A DNA stretch of 22,383 nt from JBCCMB01 sp039026555 (GCA_039026555.1 JBCCMB010000036.1:1-22383); one strand, 5' to 3'. Positions 15,442 to 22,352 are shown, counted from the stretch's first letter. A program made the numbers and translations. The notes: generated from the sequence alone by a model not told the origin.

Positions 15442-15450
15442 TTTGCAGGA
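15292..15450 (+). repeat. Tandem copies of a 57-59 base unit within the left array
   Basis: Three head-to-tail copies begin at 15292, 15349 and 15408. The first two share the arm hairpin tcccaac-tttc-gttggga, a GC hairpin and a ttcca/gttgag spacer. In the third the first arm is decayed (tcccaatctttgtttgc) while the GC hairpin is kept. Confidence 0.8.
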
Positions 15451-15470
15451 ATCTGGCTGGGCTGGGCGCC

Positions 15471-15758
15471 CTATTTGTTCAAATCCTCATAGAGGTCGCG
15501 CCAGTGGGGGTTGGTCTCTTCGATCAGTTTGATCTTCCAGGCGCGTTTCCAGGCTTTGAGTTGGCGTTCGCGCGATTTGGCGGCGTCTCGGGTGTCGAAC
15601 TCTCCGGACCAGACGAGTTGGTCGACGCCGTATTTAGAGGTGAAGTCGGGGCTCGCTTTGATTTTGTGCTGGTGGACGCGTTTGGCGAGGTCGTCGGTGG
15701 AGCCGATATAGAGCGTGCCGTTTTGCTGTGAAGCCAGGATGTAGACGTAGAAGGGCAT
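15471..15758 (-). CDS. Small single-domain GIY-YIG nuclease family protein
   Basis: Encodes 95 residues, essentially one GIY-YIG domain: YVYILAS (residues 4-10) as the GIY element, TLYIGSTDDLAKRVHQH (15-31) with the YIG element and the catalytic-type Arg27, and SRERQLKAWKRAWKIKLIE (62-80) with the metal-binding-type Glu64. ATG 15758 has an AAGG ribosome site at suitable spacing. It belongs to the short UPF0213/YhbQ-like group, relatives of the UvrC N-terminal nuclease and homing-endonuclease domains; the cellular substrate of the solo proteins is mostly unknown. Palindromic double-hairpin arrays flank it on both sides within 40 bases, which suggests a functional or selfish link between nuclease and repeats. 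That link is inference. Codon use is chromosome-like and GC-rich, unlike the AT-rich operon next door. Confidence 0.88.
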   Translation of the reverse strand: MPFYVYILASQQNGTLYIGSTDDLAKRVHQHKIKASPDFTSKYGVDQLVWSGEFDTRDAAKSRERQLKAWKRAWKIKLIEETNPHWRDLYEDLNK

Positions 15759-15793
15759 TGGCGGCGCCTTCAGCTGGTTTTTTGTTTGCTGGG

Positions 15794-16005
15794 TCCCAGC
15801 CTCCGCTGGGAACGTGGACCTTTTGGTCCGCTTCTGTTTTGCCAGGTTCCTGCATTTGTTGAGAACGCGGATCTGTCGATCCGAATCTCTTTGTCGGGCT
15901 GGCCCCCAGCCTTCGCTGGGGAGACGGAGTGTGGATTCTTCTTAGGCCGCTATCCGCAGCCCTTGGAAGCGGATTTCCAATCCGCGTCCCCAGAGAAGGC
16001 TGGGG
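15794..16005. repeat. Right array of double-hairpin palindromic repeats
   Basis: The same architecture as the left array, in forward orientation, on the 5' side of the GIY-YIG gene. Conserved-type hairpins: 15794-15811 (tcccagc/gctggga) and 15904-15921 (ccccagc/gctgggg), with a decayed one near 15848 and a 6-bp version at 15988-16005 (ccccag/ctgggg). Variable-type hairpins: 15816-15829 (ggacc/ggtcc), 15868-15883 (cggatc/gatccg) and 15969-15985 (gcggatt/aatccgc). Unit starts at 15794, 15848 and 15904 give a period of 54-56 bases. Confidence 0.82.
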
Positions 16006-16050
16006 TCCATAGCGACTTATCCTCCGGGGTCGAGTTAACCCAATACTCCG

Positions 16051-16230
16051 ATGATGAGCTTTGGATATCGCACGCCTAAGGAGACCGCTGCGCTGAAAGC
16101 TGAGGCTGAGCGGCGGGTGCGGGCGGGGCGGAGCCGCGCCTATGTGGGCCGGGAGTTGGGCGTGCCGTCCTCCAAACTGGCGATCTGCGCGCTGTCTCTG
16201 TCTTATGATAGCGGCGGGCTCTCGTCCTGA
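16051..16230 (+). CDS. Small HTH-like protein, 59 residues
   Basis: An ORF from ATG 16051 (a second ATG follows at 16054) to TGA 16228-16230. The middle, RRVRAGRSRAYVGRELGVPSSK, has the spacing of a helix-turn-helix of the kind found in small phage- or transposon-related DNA-binding proteins. The opening SFGYRTPKETAALKAEA is a charged amphipathic helix. The expected third helix after PSSK turns into CALSLSYDSGGLSS, so the protein may be truncated or frameshifted relative to longer relatives. No good ribosome site is seen upstream. It lies just beyond the right-hand repeat array, and a hairpin follows the stop by 4 bases. Whether it is expressed is uncertain; the coding bias and HTH pattern support at least a gene remnant. 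Confidence 0.5.
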   Translation: MMSFGYRTPKETAALKAEAERRVRAGRSRAYVGRELGVPSSKLAICALSLSYDSGGLSS

Positions 16231-16234
16231 TTGA

Positions 16235-16276
16235 GCGCCGCTATCTCAGCGGCGCAAACCGTTCGTTGGCCGAACG
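16235..16276. repeat. Two consecutive stem-loops after the small HTH-like ORF
   Basis: gcgccgct/agcggcgc (8-bp perfect stem, 5-base loop, 16235-16255) is followed after 4 bases by cgttcg/cgaacg (6-bp stem, 16260-16276). No T-run follows on either strand, so this is not a standard terminator. It may be another double-hairpin element or part of a structured RNA. Confidence 0.5.
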
Positions 16277-16716
16277 TAATGTGAGAAACCACACTCGAAA
16301 AAAGAGATCGAACCCAGAAAATTCGCCTCTTTGGGGTGGGCGCGTGCGCAGAATGACCTAGTTGGACGGTAAGGTATTTGTGATTGAGGACACCGACGTG
16401 CCGCGCGCCGACTTGCCGCTCTTTCAGCCTGCCGCGCTGGGCGACGCCCTGTTTAAGGGGCGCGCAGACTCTGTTGCGCTGACGACCGAGTATCGGCTCA
16501 GCGCGCCACAGCGTCGTCGACAACGCATTTGCAACCGCGAAGCCCTTTCGCGTTGGTCGCGCGTGTCGCTTGAACCCTAATCCCACAGAATTGGTCCGCG
16601 CCTGACGCGATCGGGCGCCGCCAAGGCGTCATGTCTGTCTCGCACAGTCGTGAACGCCATTTCAGAGGCGATGTCGAACCTGTCATCGCCGCCAATCCCC
16701 TAAGAGGAAATGCACG
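16277..16716. other. Long region without a convincing gene
   Basis: Open frames exist on both strands (for example 16362-16580 plus, from TTG, and 16203-16586 minus), but none has a ribosome site, a family pattern or consistent codon bias. The plus-strand frame around 16376-16480 reads somewhat protein-like (KVFVIEDTDVPRADLPLFQ) and could be a decayed gene fragment. The last part presumably carries the promoter and leader of the following gene, whose ribosome site AGAGGAAA is at 16703-16710. Confidence 0.5.
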
Positions 16717-17268
16717 ATGAAAATGAGTATGAAAGCCGTTGCAGGAGGATTTGCCGGTCTAACGCTGGCGGCTTGCGCGTCTATCGCCGGCGCCGATGCT
16801 GTGAGCGACGGGATTTCGGAGGCCGACGTGGTCGCGGCTCAAACAGAATGGGGCGAAGGTATTGTCGCCATCGCCAGCGTTCACACCGCCGACGGCGATT
16901 ATGCGGCGCGGGCGACGGAGCATATCAACACGCTCTACGCTTATGGCGATACGGCCGTGATGTTCAAACCGACGCTCGCCGCGGAAGATCAATTCCGGGA
17001 GACGTTTGACGAGGCGCTCTCTTATTTCATCGGAACTGAAGGCACCGAAGACACAGGCTTTGCGATCAAAGGCTGGACCAATGTTCGCTGGGAGAGCAAC
17101 GGCATCTACACCGATGCTGATTCCGCGATGGCCATGGGCAATTACTATTTCACCGGGCCGGACGGAAACGAAACCAAGGTTGAGTACACATTCGGCTATG
17201 TGTTGGATGATGCAGGCGATTTGAAAATCAACCTGCACCATTCCTCCGTCCCTTATTCGGCGGGATAG
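16717..17268 (+). CDS. NTF2-like (CaMKII association-domain type) lipoprotein
   Basis: Encodes 183 residues. The N-terminus MKMSMKAVAGGFAGLTLAAC is a signal peptide ending in an LAAC lipobox (Cys20), so a lipid-anchored periplasmic protein is likely; signal peptidase I cleavage after GADA is the alternative. The body, about residues 36-180, has the pattern of the NTF2-like fold: AQTEWGEGIVAI, INTLYAYGDTAVMFKPT, FIGTEGTEDTGFAIKGWTNVRWE, AMAMGNYYF, KVEYTFGYVLDD and KINLHHSSVPY. Relatives of this CaMKII-association-domain group are common in marine and environmental bacteria, and some carry a misleading cyclohydrolase label. No catalytic function is established; ligand binding or a general envelope role is possible. 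The ribosome site AGAGGAAA lies about 7 bases before ATG 16717. A strong hairpin follows the stop. Confidence 0.82.
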   Translation: MKMSMKAVAGGFAGLTLAACASIAGADAVSDGISEADVVAAQTEWGEGIVAIASVHTADGDYAARATEHINTLYAYGDTAVMFKPTLAAEDQFRETFDEALSYFIGTEGTEDTGFAIKGWTNVRWESNGIYTDADSAMAMGNYYFTGPDGNETKVEYTFGYVLDDAGDLKINLHHSSVPYSAG

Positions 17269-17280
17269 CGCTGATTATAG

Positions 17281-17312
17281 CGAAAGGGAACGCGCTCCGC
17301 GTTACCCTTTCG
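17281..17312. terminator. Strong hairpin terminator between convergent genes
   Basis: cgaaaggg pairs with ccctttcg and the inner aacgcg pairs with cgcgtt, around a 3-base loop with one bulged A. The hairpin spans 32 bases in the 63-base gap between the NTF2-like gene and the DUF1353 gene. It probably serves as a two-way transcription terminator, although no long T-run follows on either strand. Confidence 0.75.
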
Positions 17313-17331
17313 CGCGAGCGCTTTAGCGGGC

Positions 17332-18078
17332 CTATGTCTTTTTTGGTTTCTTGAGCGATTGCACGGCCACCGTTCTTAAAAGCGGTTTGCGCAAAGGCGG
17401 CGGGTTGAGCGGAGTGAGGTCTTTAAGGCGCCGGAAATTGAACTCTCCGGCGGTTCCGTAAGCAGCTCCGCCGCCAAGACGCACGGCCAGATACATAAAG
17501 CAGCGGCGCAGCGGCTTCACATCCAGTTTTTTGAGCGCGATGGAGAAGGCCCGATCGGCGCGGCGGCGTCCCTTGCTGTCGCCAACATCCCCAATGGCGT
17601 AGAGCCAATCATGGATTACAGCGGCCTCGGCATGCTTGCCGAAGGGCGAGATGAAAACGGTCGCCCAGTTTGGGATGGAGGCGAAATCGGTGACGTAGCG
17701 CGGCGGCGCGATCACGGCCAAGCGCTCCTTGCCGACTTTAGTGACAAAGGCGAAGGGACGCGATACCGCGGCGAGGCGACGTCTATTCGCCCGCAGTTCT
17801 CCCGGAATCAGGATCACGGACAGAGCGGAGAAAAAGCCGTCTCGGGGCAATTGCATCAAATCGGCGGCGGTCATTGGATCGACCATTCCGCTTTCTTCGC
17901 CGCGCGGTTTGGCGCTTTCTAGCATGTCGAGATCGGCCATGGCGTTTGTGTCCGACACGTCGGCGTCTTGCGTCACCTCGCCGGCGATGCGCTCCACAAT
18001 TTCGCGTTCCGCCATGAAATCCGGTTTGGCGTCGGTATCTTGATCCGCCATATCGCGCTCCCGCCCTGATGCTTCCAT
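17332..18078 (-). CDS. DUF1353-domain protein
   Basis: Encodes 248 residues. The first 80 or so are acidic and low-complexity with several Met (MADQDTDAKPD, DTNAMADLDML), probably disordered. Then follows the DUF1353 core: PFAFVTKVG, PPRYVTDFASIPNWA, AAVIHDWLYAIGDV and RRRADRAFSIALKKL. The conserved TDFASIP and HDWLY elements are the family hallmark. DUF1353 also occurs in phage proteins; its function is unknown. The tail is basic and Pro-rich (LNPPPLRKPLLRT to KKPKKT). ATG 18078 lies 19 bases after the trmFO stop; ATG 18051 with a GGGAG site upstream is an equally plausible start. It is likely cotranscribed with trmFO, with no known functional link. Confidence 0.85.
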   Translation of the reverse strand: MEASGRERDMADQDTDAKPDFMAEREIVERIAGEVTQDADVSDTNAMADLDMLESAKPRGEESGMVDPMTAADLMQLPRDGFFSALSVILIPGELRANRRRLAAVSRPFAFVTKVGKERLAVIAPPRYVTDFASIPNWATVFISPFGKHAEAAVIHDWLYAIGDVGDSKGRRRADRAFSIALKKLDVKPLRRCFMYLAVRLGGGAAYGTAGEFNFRRLKDLTPLNPPPLRKPLLRTVAVQSLKKPKKT

Positions 18079-18097
18079 GTGAAGCCTGTTTGAGAGT

Positions 18098-19504
18098 TTA
18101 TGTCAGAGCTGCGGCCGGTTCCACAGGTTTGCCGTTCGCGTTGGCCCAGGCGGCAAGATCGACCAGGGCGCGAGCCGATTGCGCGCGTTTTTTCGCCCGG
18201 CCACGATCTTTGCCACGCAGGCGCTTGCCGTTTTCATCGTGGCGTGGGGCGTCGATATCGGGGAAGAGGCCGAAATTGACGTTCATGGGCTGAAAACTGC
18301 GGCCGGCGTCCAAATGGCCGCCCGTAATGTGCGCGACCAGCGCGCCGAGCGCCGTCGTGGGCGGGGGCGGATCGATACGGGGTCCGAGCGCCTGCGCCGC
18401 CGCGAAACGCCCCGCGAGCAAGCCTGTGCCCGCGCTTTCCACATAGCCTTCCACGCCCGTGACCTGACCGGCGAAGCGCCAGGCGGGGCGCACCTTTAAA
18501 CGTAGGTTTTTATCCAGCAATTTAGGTGAGTTGAGAAACGTATTGCGGTGAATGCCGCCCAAGCGCGCAAATTGCGCGTTTTCCAGGCCGGGGATCATGC
18601 GGAACACATCCGTCTGCGCGCCGTACTTCAGCTTGGTTTGAAAGCCGACCATATTCCACAGCGTGCCCAGCTTATTGTCTTGGCGAAGCTGCACGATGGC
18701 GTGGGCTTTCACGTCGGGTTGGTGTGGATTGGTGAGGCCGACCGGCTTCATCGGACCAAAGCGTAGGGTTTCGGCGCCGCGCGACGCCATCACTTCAATC
18801 GGCAGACAGCCTTCAAAATAGGGCGTGCCTTCCCATTCCCTGAATTCAGTTTTGTCGGCTTTATCCAATGCATCCAGGAAGGCGAGATACTCGACCTCGC
18901 TCATCGGGCAATTGATATAGGCCGCTGTGTCGCCGCCAGGCCCTGGCTTGTCGTATCGCGATTGGCGCCAGGCTTTGGACATGTCGATGCTGTCAAAATG
19001 CACGATCGGCGCGATGGCGTCGAAAAACGCCAATTCTTCCTCGCCGGTAAGGCCGCCCACTGTTTGCGCCAGAGCCGCAGAGGTGAGGGGGCCGGTCGCG
19101 ATAATCACATTCTCCCACTCGGCATCGGGCTCGGTCACCTCTTCGCGGACAATCTCGATATTGGGATGGGCTTCCAGCTTAGCCGTGACGCCTGCGGAGA
19201 ACGCGTCGCGATCCACCGCCAGGGCCGCGCCGGCGGGCACTTGGTGCGCATCGCCCTGCGAGATAATCAGGCCGTTCAAACGCCGCATTTCTTCATGCAG
19301 CAAGCCGACGGCGTTGTTCTCATAATCGTCCGAGCGGAAGGAATTGGAGCAGACTAATTCCGCCAGACCGTCCGTTTGGTGCGCATCCGTGCCGCGCACT
19401 GGCCGCATCTCGTGAAGCACGACGCACGCGCCGGCCTCCGCCGCCTGCCAAGCCGCCTCCGACCCGGCCATGCCGCCGCCGATGATATGGATGGAGTTTG
19501 TCAT
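18098..19504 (-). CDS. trmFO: TrmFO, folate/FAD-dependent tRNA U54 methyltransferase
   Basis: Encodes 468 residues. It makes ribothymidine at position 54 of the tRNA T-loop using methylene-tetrahydrofolate as carbon source and FADH2 as reductant. Visible are the N-terminal FAD-binding loop IHIIGGGMAGSEAAW (residues 5-19), HEMRP, the conserved TDGLAELVCSNSFRSDD block with Cys52, and EGCLPIEVMA with a second conserved Cys near 233; these match the two functional cysteines of the family. PMNVNFGLFPDI and the GHLDAGRSFQPMN stretch near the C-terminus are also typical. ATG 19504 opens the gene; the ribosome site is weak. The 272 bases upstream (19505-19776) have only shadow ORFs and probably contain the promoter. 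TrmFO is the usual U54 enzyme in alphaproteobacteria, in place of the SAM-dependent TrmA. Confidence 0.96.
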   Translation of the reverse strand: MTNSIHIIGGGMAGSEAAWQAAEAGACVVLHEMRPVRGTDAHQTDGLAELVCSNSFRSDDYENNAVGLLHEEMRRLNGLIISQGDAHQVPAGAALAVDRDAFSAGVTAKLEAHPNIEIVREEVTEPDAEWENVIIATGPLTSAALAQTVGGLTGEEELAFFDAIAPIVHFDSIDMSKAWRQSRYDKPGPGGDTAAYINCPMSEVEYLAFLDALDKADKTEFREWEGTPYFEGCLPIEVMASRGAETLRFGPMKPVGLTNPHQPDVKAHAIVQLRQDNKLGTLWNMVGFQTKLKYGAQTDVFRMIPGLENAQFARLGGIHRNTFLNSPKLLDKNLRLKVRPAWRFAGQVTGVEGYVESAGTGLLAGRFAAAQALGPRIDPPPPTTALGALVAHITGGHLDAGRSFQPMNVNFGLFPDIDAPRHDENGKRLRGKDRGRAKKRAQSARALVDLAAWANANGKPVEPAAALT

Positions 19505-19776
19505 CTGGGGGTTATAGGCGAGCCGGGGATGCGTGGCGAGAGGCTGTCTTGCGCGCAGACGCAGACACTAAAGCTATGTCTGTTTGCGGCGGCAAAGCTG
19601 ACGTAAGCCAGGACCAGGCGGGTGGCCAAAAATCGCCGAGAGTGGACCAATAAAATTAGGCTCCGAACGACGGGAAAGCTCGATAAACGCCTTTCGGTCG
19701 CTCCGGGATCAGAATCAGACAATCGTTTCAGAATGGCCAAACTTCGTCTTTTCTGCCGCAAATTCCACCGGAGCTA

Positions 19777-20436
19777 TTACTGGCTCATTCGCGGCCACAG
19801 GCGTCCTGTTTGCGCAATATAGGTGTCGTACGCTTCGCCAAATTGCTTGCGCATCATAGACTCTTCGACGGGCACGCGTACGACATACATGATTGCAAAC
19901 ACGACGATTGCGGCGGGACCCAATATCCAGTTCTGGATTAGGAAAGGGTAAGACGCGAAGATCAGCCAAATCGCCGAATACATCGGATGGCGAATACGCT
20001 TGTAAACTCCATTTGTGGTCAGGGTGTGCTCTTCACGAAGTTCTGTCGTTACACTCCAGTTTCGGCCCAGATCGGCATGACTGCGCCGGAATAACCAAAT
20101 TCCCGGCACCATCAATGCGATACCAATTGCCGGGACCCAGTTCGGGGCCGAATAATCTGCGAATGACAGCAAACCCGTAGCGAGATGGATCACTGGCAAA
20201 TACGTTCCTGCAATCCCCACCAATACAAGCAAAAGGCGTTCTGTATTCACCGCGAATTTTTCTGTGATCTTATTGTCTCTTGTCTTCGCCGCGTGAGGGG
20301 CTCGGATCACTGTCATCAAAATGGCAGATGCGATCCATACGATCGATCCCCAGCCATTGATCTTCCAGCGCCACAGAATCAAGCCGCAAAGCCCGAGAAA
20401 AATGACCATCATTGCTGCGCGAAATACCGTGCCCAT
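19777..20436 (-). CDS. Isoprenylcysteine carboxyl methyltransferase (ICMT/PEMT)-family membrane protein
   Basis: Encodes 219 residues with about five membrane helices: roughly residues 5-22, 28-44, 66-90, 100-118 and 155-190. The C-terminal SAM-binding region carries the family pattern: GVYKRIRHPMYSAIW with His150-Pro151, then a hydrophobic pair of segments, and VEESMMRKQFGEAYDTYIAQTGRLWP with the Glu and the FGxxYxxY element. Bacterial members of this superfamily methylate lipids or small molecules rather than prenylated proteins; the substrate here is unknown. ATG 20436 has a GGAG ribosome site at 5-base spacing. It runs in the same direction as trmFO but with a 272-base gap, so it is probably a separate unit. 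It is divergent from the exported-protein pair. Confidence 0.85.
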   Translation of the reverse strand: MGTVFRAAMMVIFLGLCGLILWRWKINGWGSIVWIASAILMTVIRAPHAAKTRDNKITEKFAVNTERLLLVLVGIAGTYLPVIHLATGLLSFADYSAPNWVPAIGIALMVPGIWLFRRSHADLGRNWSVTTELREEHTLTTNGVYKRIRHPMYSAIWLIFASYPFLIQNWILGPAAIVVFAIMYVVRVPVEESMMRKQFGEAYDTYIAQTGRLWPRMSQ

Positions 20437-20858
20437 TTTACTCCGTCACCAAATAAAAGAGGTTGTTGAATTCCCAACCCTCGATCAATTGCACATGCAA
20501 ATCATTCTCATGTTTGAGCAAAAAGATCAACCAAGAGGCTGCTTCATCGCCGACTGAAGACAGTCGTTGAAATCAGTCGTATGGCAAGAATGGGCCAACA
20601 GCCGTCGGCCGTCTCCAACCTGGGAACGGCGGAATCTGACCCATGGCGGCAGTCTGCTATCGGCATTTAGCAGACGCCTGCTTTGGAAACGGGTCCGAGC
20701 TATTTTGTAGTCTGTTCAAGGCCCTTCGACCATGCGCACGCAATGTTTGTGTTGACTGGCTCTGGACTACTTTCCTGTATTCCTCTCATCTGTTTTGTAT
20801 ACTCGACGGGATACACAAACTCCGAGATACTCATCATTCGAAACGTGGAGCGGAGACT
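20437..20858 (+). other. Divergent intergenic region, no gene seen
   Basis: About 420 bases separate the ICMT-like gene from the exported-protein pair. An open frame runs through 20643-20858 in phase with the next gene, but it is Cys-rich, lacks a ribosome site and precedes a well-marked start with a signal peptide, so it is read as non-coding. A weak promoter candidate on the plus strand is TTGACT (20752-20757) with TGTATT 18 bases on (20776-20781); a TATACT at 20798-20803 lacks a partner. Confidence 0.5.
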
Positions 20859-21539
20859 ATGTTGGGAACGCGGCGCAGATCGTTTGTCGTTGCATTAAAG
20901 ACTGTTCGAGCAATCGCCTCTTCAGGGCTTTTATTCTTAGGCCTGAGTCAAACCGCGATTGCTCAATTAGGATCGCTCAACAATGGTGTTTCGGCGACAG
21001 ATATTGAATCAACAGAGCGCGACGCACTTTATGATATTGTCCGGTTCCTGTACGCAAATTCCGACCGAGATTTTGAGGTAATAAGCGAGTACTACGCCCC
21101 AGCTGCGAGAGCAGAGACACTCGCAACGTTGAAGCAGCCGAGCGGAAAAGACTATCTCACAAATAATGCGAACTATATTCGCGTCTGGCAATTCGGATGT
21201 TTGACATGCACGTCTAGTGAAAGTTGTACGGTCGATCTAACTGTCAGGGTGGCGAACGATCCGGCGCAGACAAAATCGCAATATGTCCATTGGACACTCA
21301 GGAAACGAAATCAGCTTTGGGTTCCCATTGCGTCACGAGGGCTCAGCGTGGGTGCTTACTTTGACGCAGTCGAGGCGTGTCCAAGGCGGGAGAGGCTACC
21401 GGATGCAGCTGAGATACGTGACGCCCGCAACGATGCCTTGCCTGTTCCTAAGACCTGGCGAGAGCAGGCCCAACGCGCAGACGCACGGGCTGCAGACCAA
21501 AGCGTAGACGAGTTTAGTCTTGGCGGCATAGATTTTTAG
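20859..21539 (+). CDS. Exported protein of unknown function, first of a pair
   Basis: Encodes 226 residues from ATG 20859, which is preceded by GGAG sites (20847-20855) and followed by a classic signal peptide: basic N-region GTRRR, a hydrophobic core around SGLLFLGLSQ, and an AIA-Q cleavage site at about residue 36. The mature protein opens with a helical part (ESTERDALYDIVRFLYANS), then SEYYAPAARAETLATLKQ. A Cys-containing strand region follows (WQFGCLTCTSSESCTVDLTVRV), with one more Cys near the end (VEACPRRERL), so disulfides are likely. The tail is charged and Ala/Arg/Asp-rich, ending FSLGGIDF. The family is not recognised. It is 18 bases from the next gene, also exported, so the two probably form an operon. 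Codon use is less GC-biased than in trmFO or uvrB. Confidence 0.75.
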   Translation: MLGTRRRSFVVALKTVRAIASSGLLFLGLSQTAIAQLGSLNNGVSATDIESTERDALYDIVRFLYANSDRDFEVISEYYAPAARAETLATLKQPSGKDYLTNNANYIRVWQFGCLTCTSSESCTVDLTVRVANDPAQTKSQYVHWTLRKRNQLWVPIASRGLSVGAYFDAVEACPRRERLPDAAEIRDARNDALPVPKTWREQAQRADARAADQSVDEFSLGGIDF

Positions 21540-21557
21540 TGGGAAGGCATCACCATC

Positions 21558-22166
21558 ATGAGCAAAATTCTCTTGGCGATACTATTAATGGCTCTACCGG
21601 CATCGGCTAACGCCCAGACGCCTAATACCACATACACTTTCACCAGCGACGACGTTTACCGTACACTTGCTCCAAATGAACAGGTCGAGCTTGAAAGCAT
21701 TCAAGAAGAGCTGCGTGAGCTTCAGGAAACAGGTCGATCTTTGAAAGAAGGCTCTCCAAGTCGCCGTGCCGTACTGACCGAGTTTGAAAGACTGAAAGCA
21801 GAGCGAGATGAAAAGTTTGGGTTCATTCGCGGCCTAAATGGATCAACCATTACATTTTGGGGCGAGCCGTTTCCCAACCCTGTAGACATATTGAGCCAAG
21901 TGGTAAGCGCCAGGCGGTCCACTTATACTTTAGAAAACGCGGGGATGCTCTTTCCACACTGGTACTATAACGAAACCGCAGCAATCGTTGGGGCTATGGA
22001 ACCGCCAGAAGAATTGACTGCCCCCATCGCGAACGAACCAGTCCTAGCTTTGTCCGATTCTGATCTGCCTTTGGCCAGCAATGCTCAAGAGGGCGAAGGA
22101 TGTGAGGAAGCCTCCTATCTTTTCGGAACATCCGTTCTCGAAAGCGACAATAGAGCGAAAGCATGA
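21558..22166 (+). CDS. Exported protein of unknown function, second of a pair
   Basis: Encodes 202 residues. The signal peptide is short and clear: SKILLAILLMALPASANA-Q, cleaved after about residue 19. The mature part begins with TPNTTYTFTSDDVYRTL, then a heptad-like charged stretch (about 40-80, EQVELESIQEELRELQETG and FERLKAERDEKFGF) that looks like a coiled coil or helical hairpin. Next come GSTITFWGEPFPNPVDIL and MLFPHWYYNETAAIVG, then a Pro/Ala/Glu-rich acidic tail with a single mature Cys (EGEGCEEAS). A GGAAGG ribosome site precedes ATG 21558. The family is not recognised. The close spacing after another exported unknown suggests that the two act together in the periplasm or are secreted together. 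Confidence 0.75.
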   Translation: MSKILLAILLMALPASANAQTPNTTYTFTSDDVYRTLAPNEQVELESIQEELRELQETGRSLKEGSPSRRAVLTEFERLKAERDEKFGFIRGLNGSTITFWGEPFPNPVDILSQVVSARRSTYTLENAGMLFPHWYYNETAAIVGAMEPPEELTAPIANEPVLALSDSDLPLASNAQEGEGCEEASYLFGTSVLESDNRAKA

Positions 22167-22186
22167 GCTTTCTAGAAAGTTAGCTC
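22165..22186. repeat. Imperfect palindrome at the end of the exported-protein pair
   Basis: gagct and agctc enclose the perfect 12-base palindrome ctttctagaaag. It overlaps the stop of the second exported protein. It could form a hairpin that ends the transcript, but no T-run follows, so the role is unclear. Confidence 0.3.
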
Positions 22187-22352
22187 TGACACCGAGATCG
22201 AGCCTCACTTGGCTGTGTGCCCGATGCCAACTTCTCGGGGTTTAGCAACCTTGATCACGAGCGTCCTATACTAGCCCCAAGGCGGTTATCAGGGCCAAAT
22301 CATTATTTCCGGCCAAGACTGCGGGCGCTTGGGGGAAGGGGACCGTACGAAA

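Noticed and set aside
14980..15532. Several ORFs with repeated RWD or SWD peptide motifs on both strands
   Set aside because: They are translations of the palindromic repeats and have no start signals.
15143..16005. CRISPR array
   Set aside because: The repeats are spaced evenly, but the unit is two palindromes rather than one short repeat, the in-between sequence is similar from unit to unit, and no cas gene is present.
16300..16315. tRNA T-arm-like stretch (ggttcgatc on the minus strand)
   Set aside because: The flanking bases do not pair as a T-stem, and no acceptor or anticodon arms can be built around it.
16362..16580. 72-residue plus-strand ORF from TTG
   Set aside because: Partly protein-like, but no start signal and no recognisable family; kept only as a possible decayed fragment in the region entry.
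16203..16586. 127-residue minus-strand ORF
   Set aside because: No family pattern or ribosome site, and its end overlaps the HTH-like ORF and hairpins; composition looks like chance reading.
19505..19776. Possible small genes upstream of trmFO (for example an 86-residue minus-strand frame)
   Set aside because: It overlaps the trmFO start region in another frame, has no ribosome site and an Arg/Ser-rich chance composition.
20643..20858. N-terminal extension of the first exported protein
   Set aside because: ATG 20859 has a good ribosome site and begins a standard signal peptide; the extension is Cys-rich and would bury that signal.
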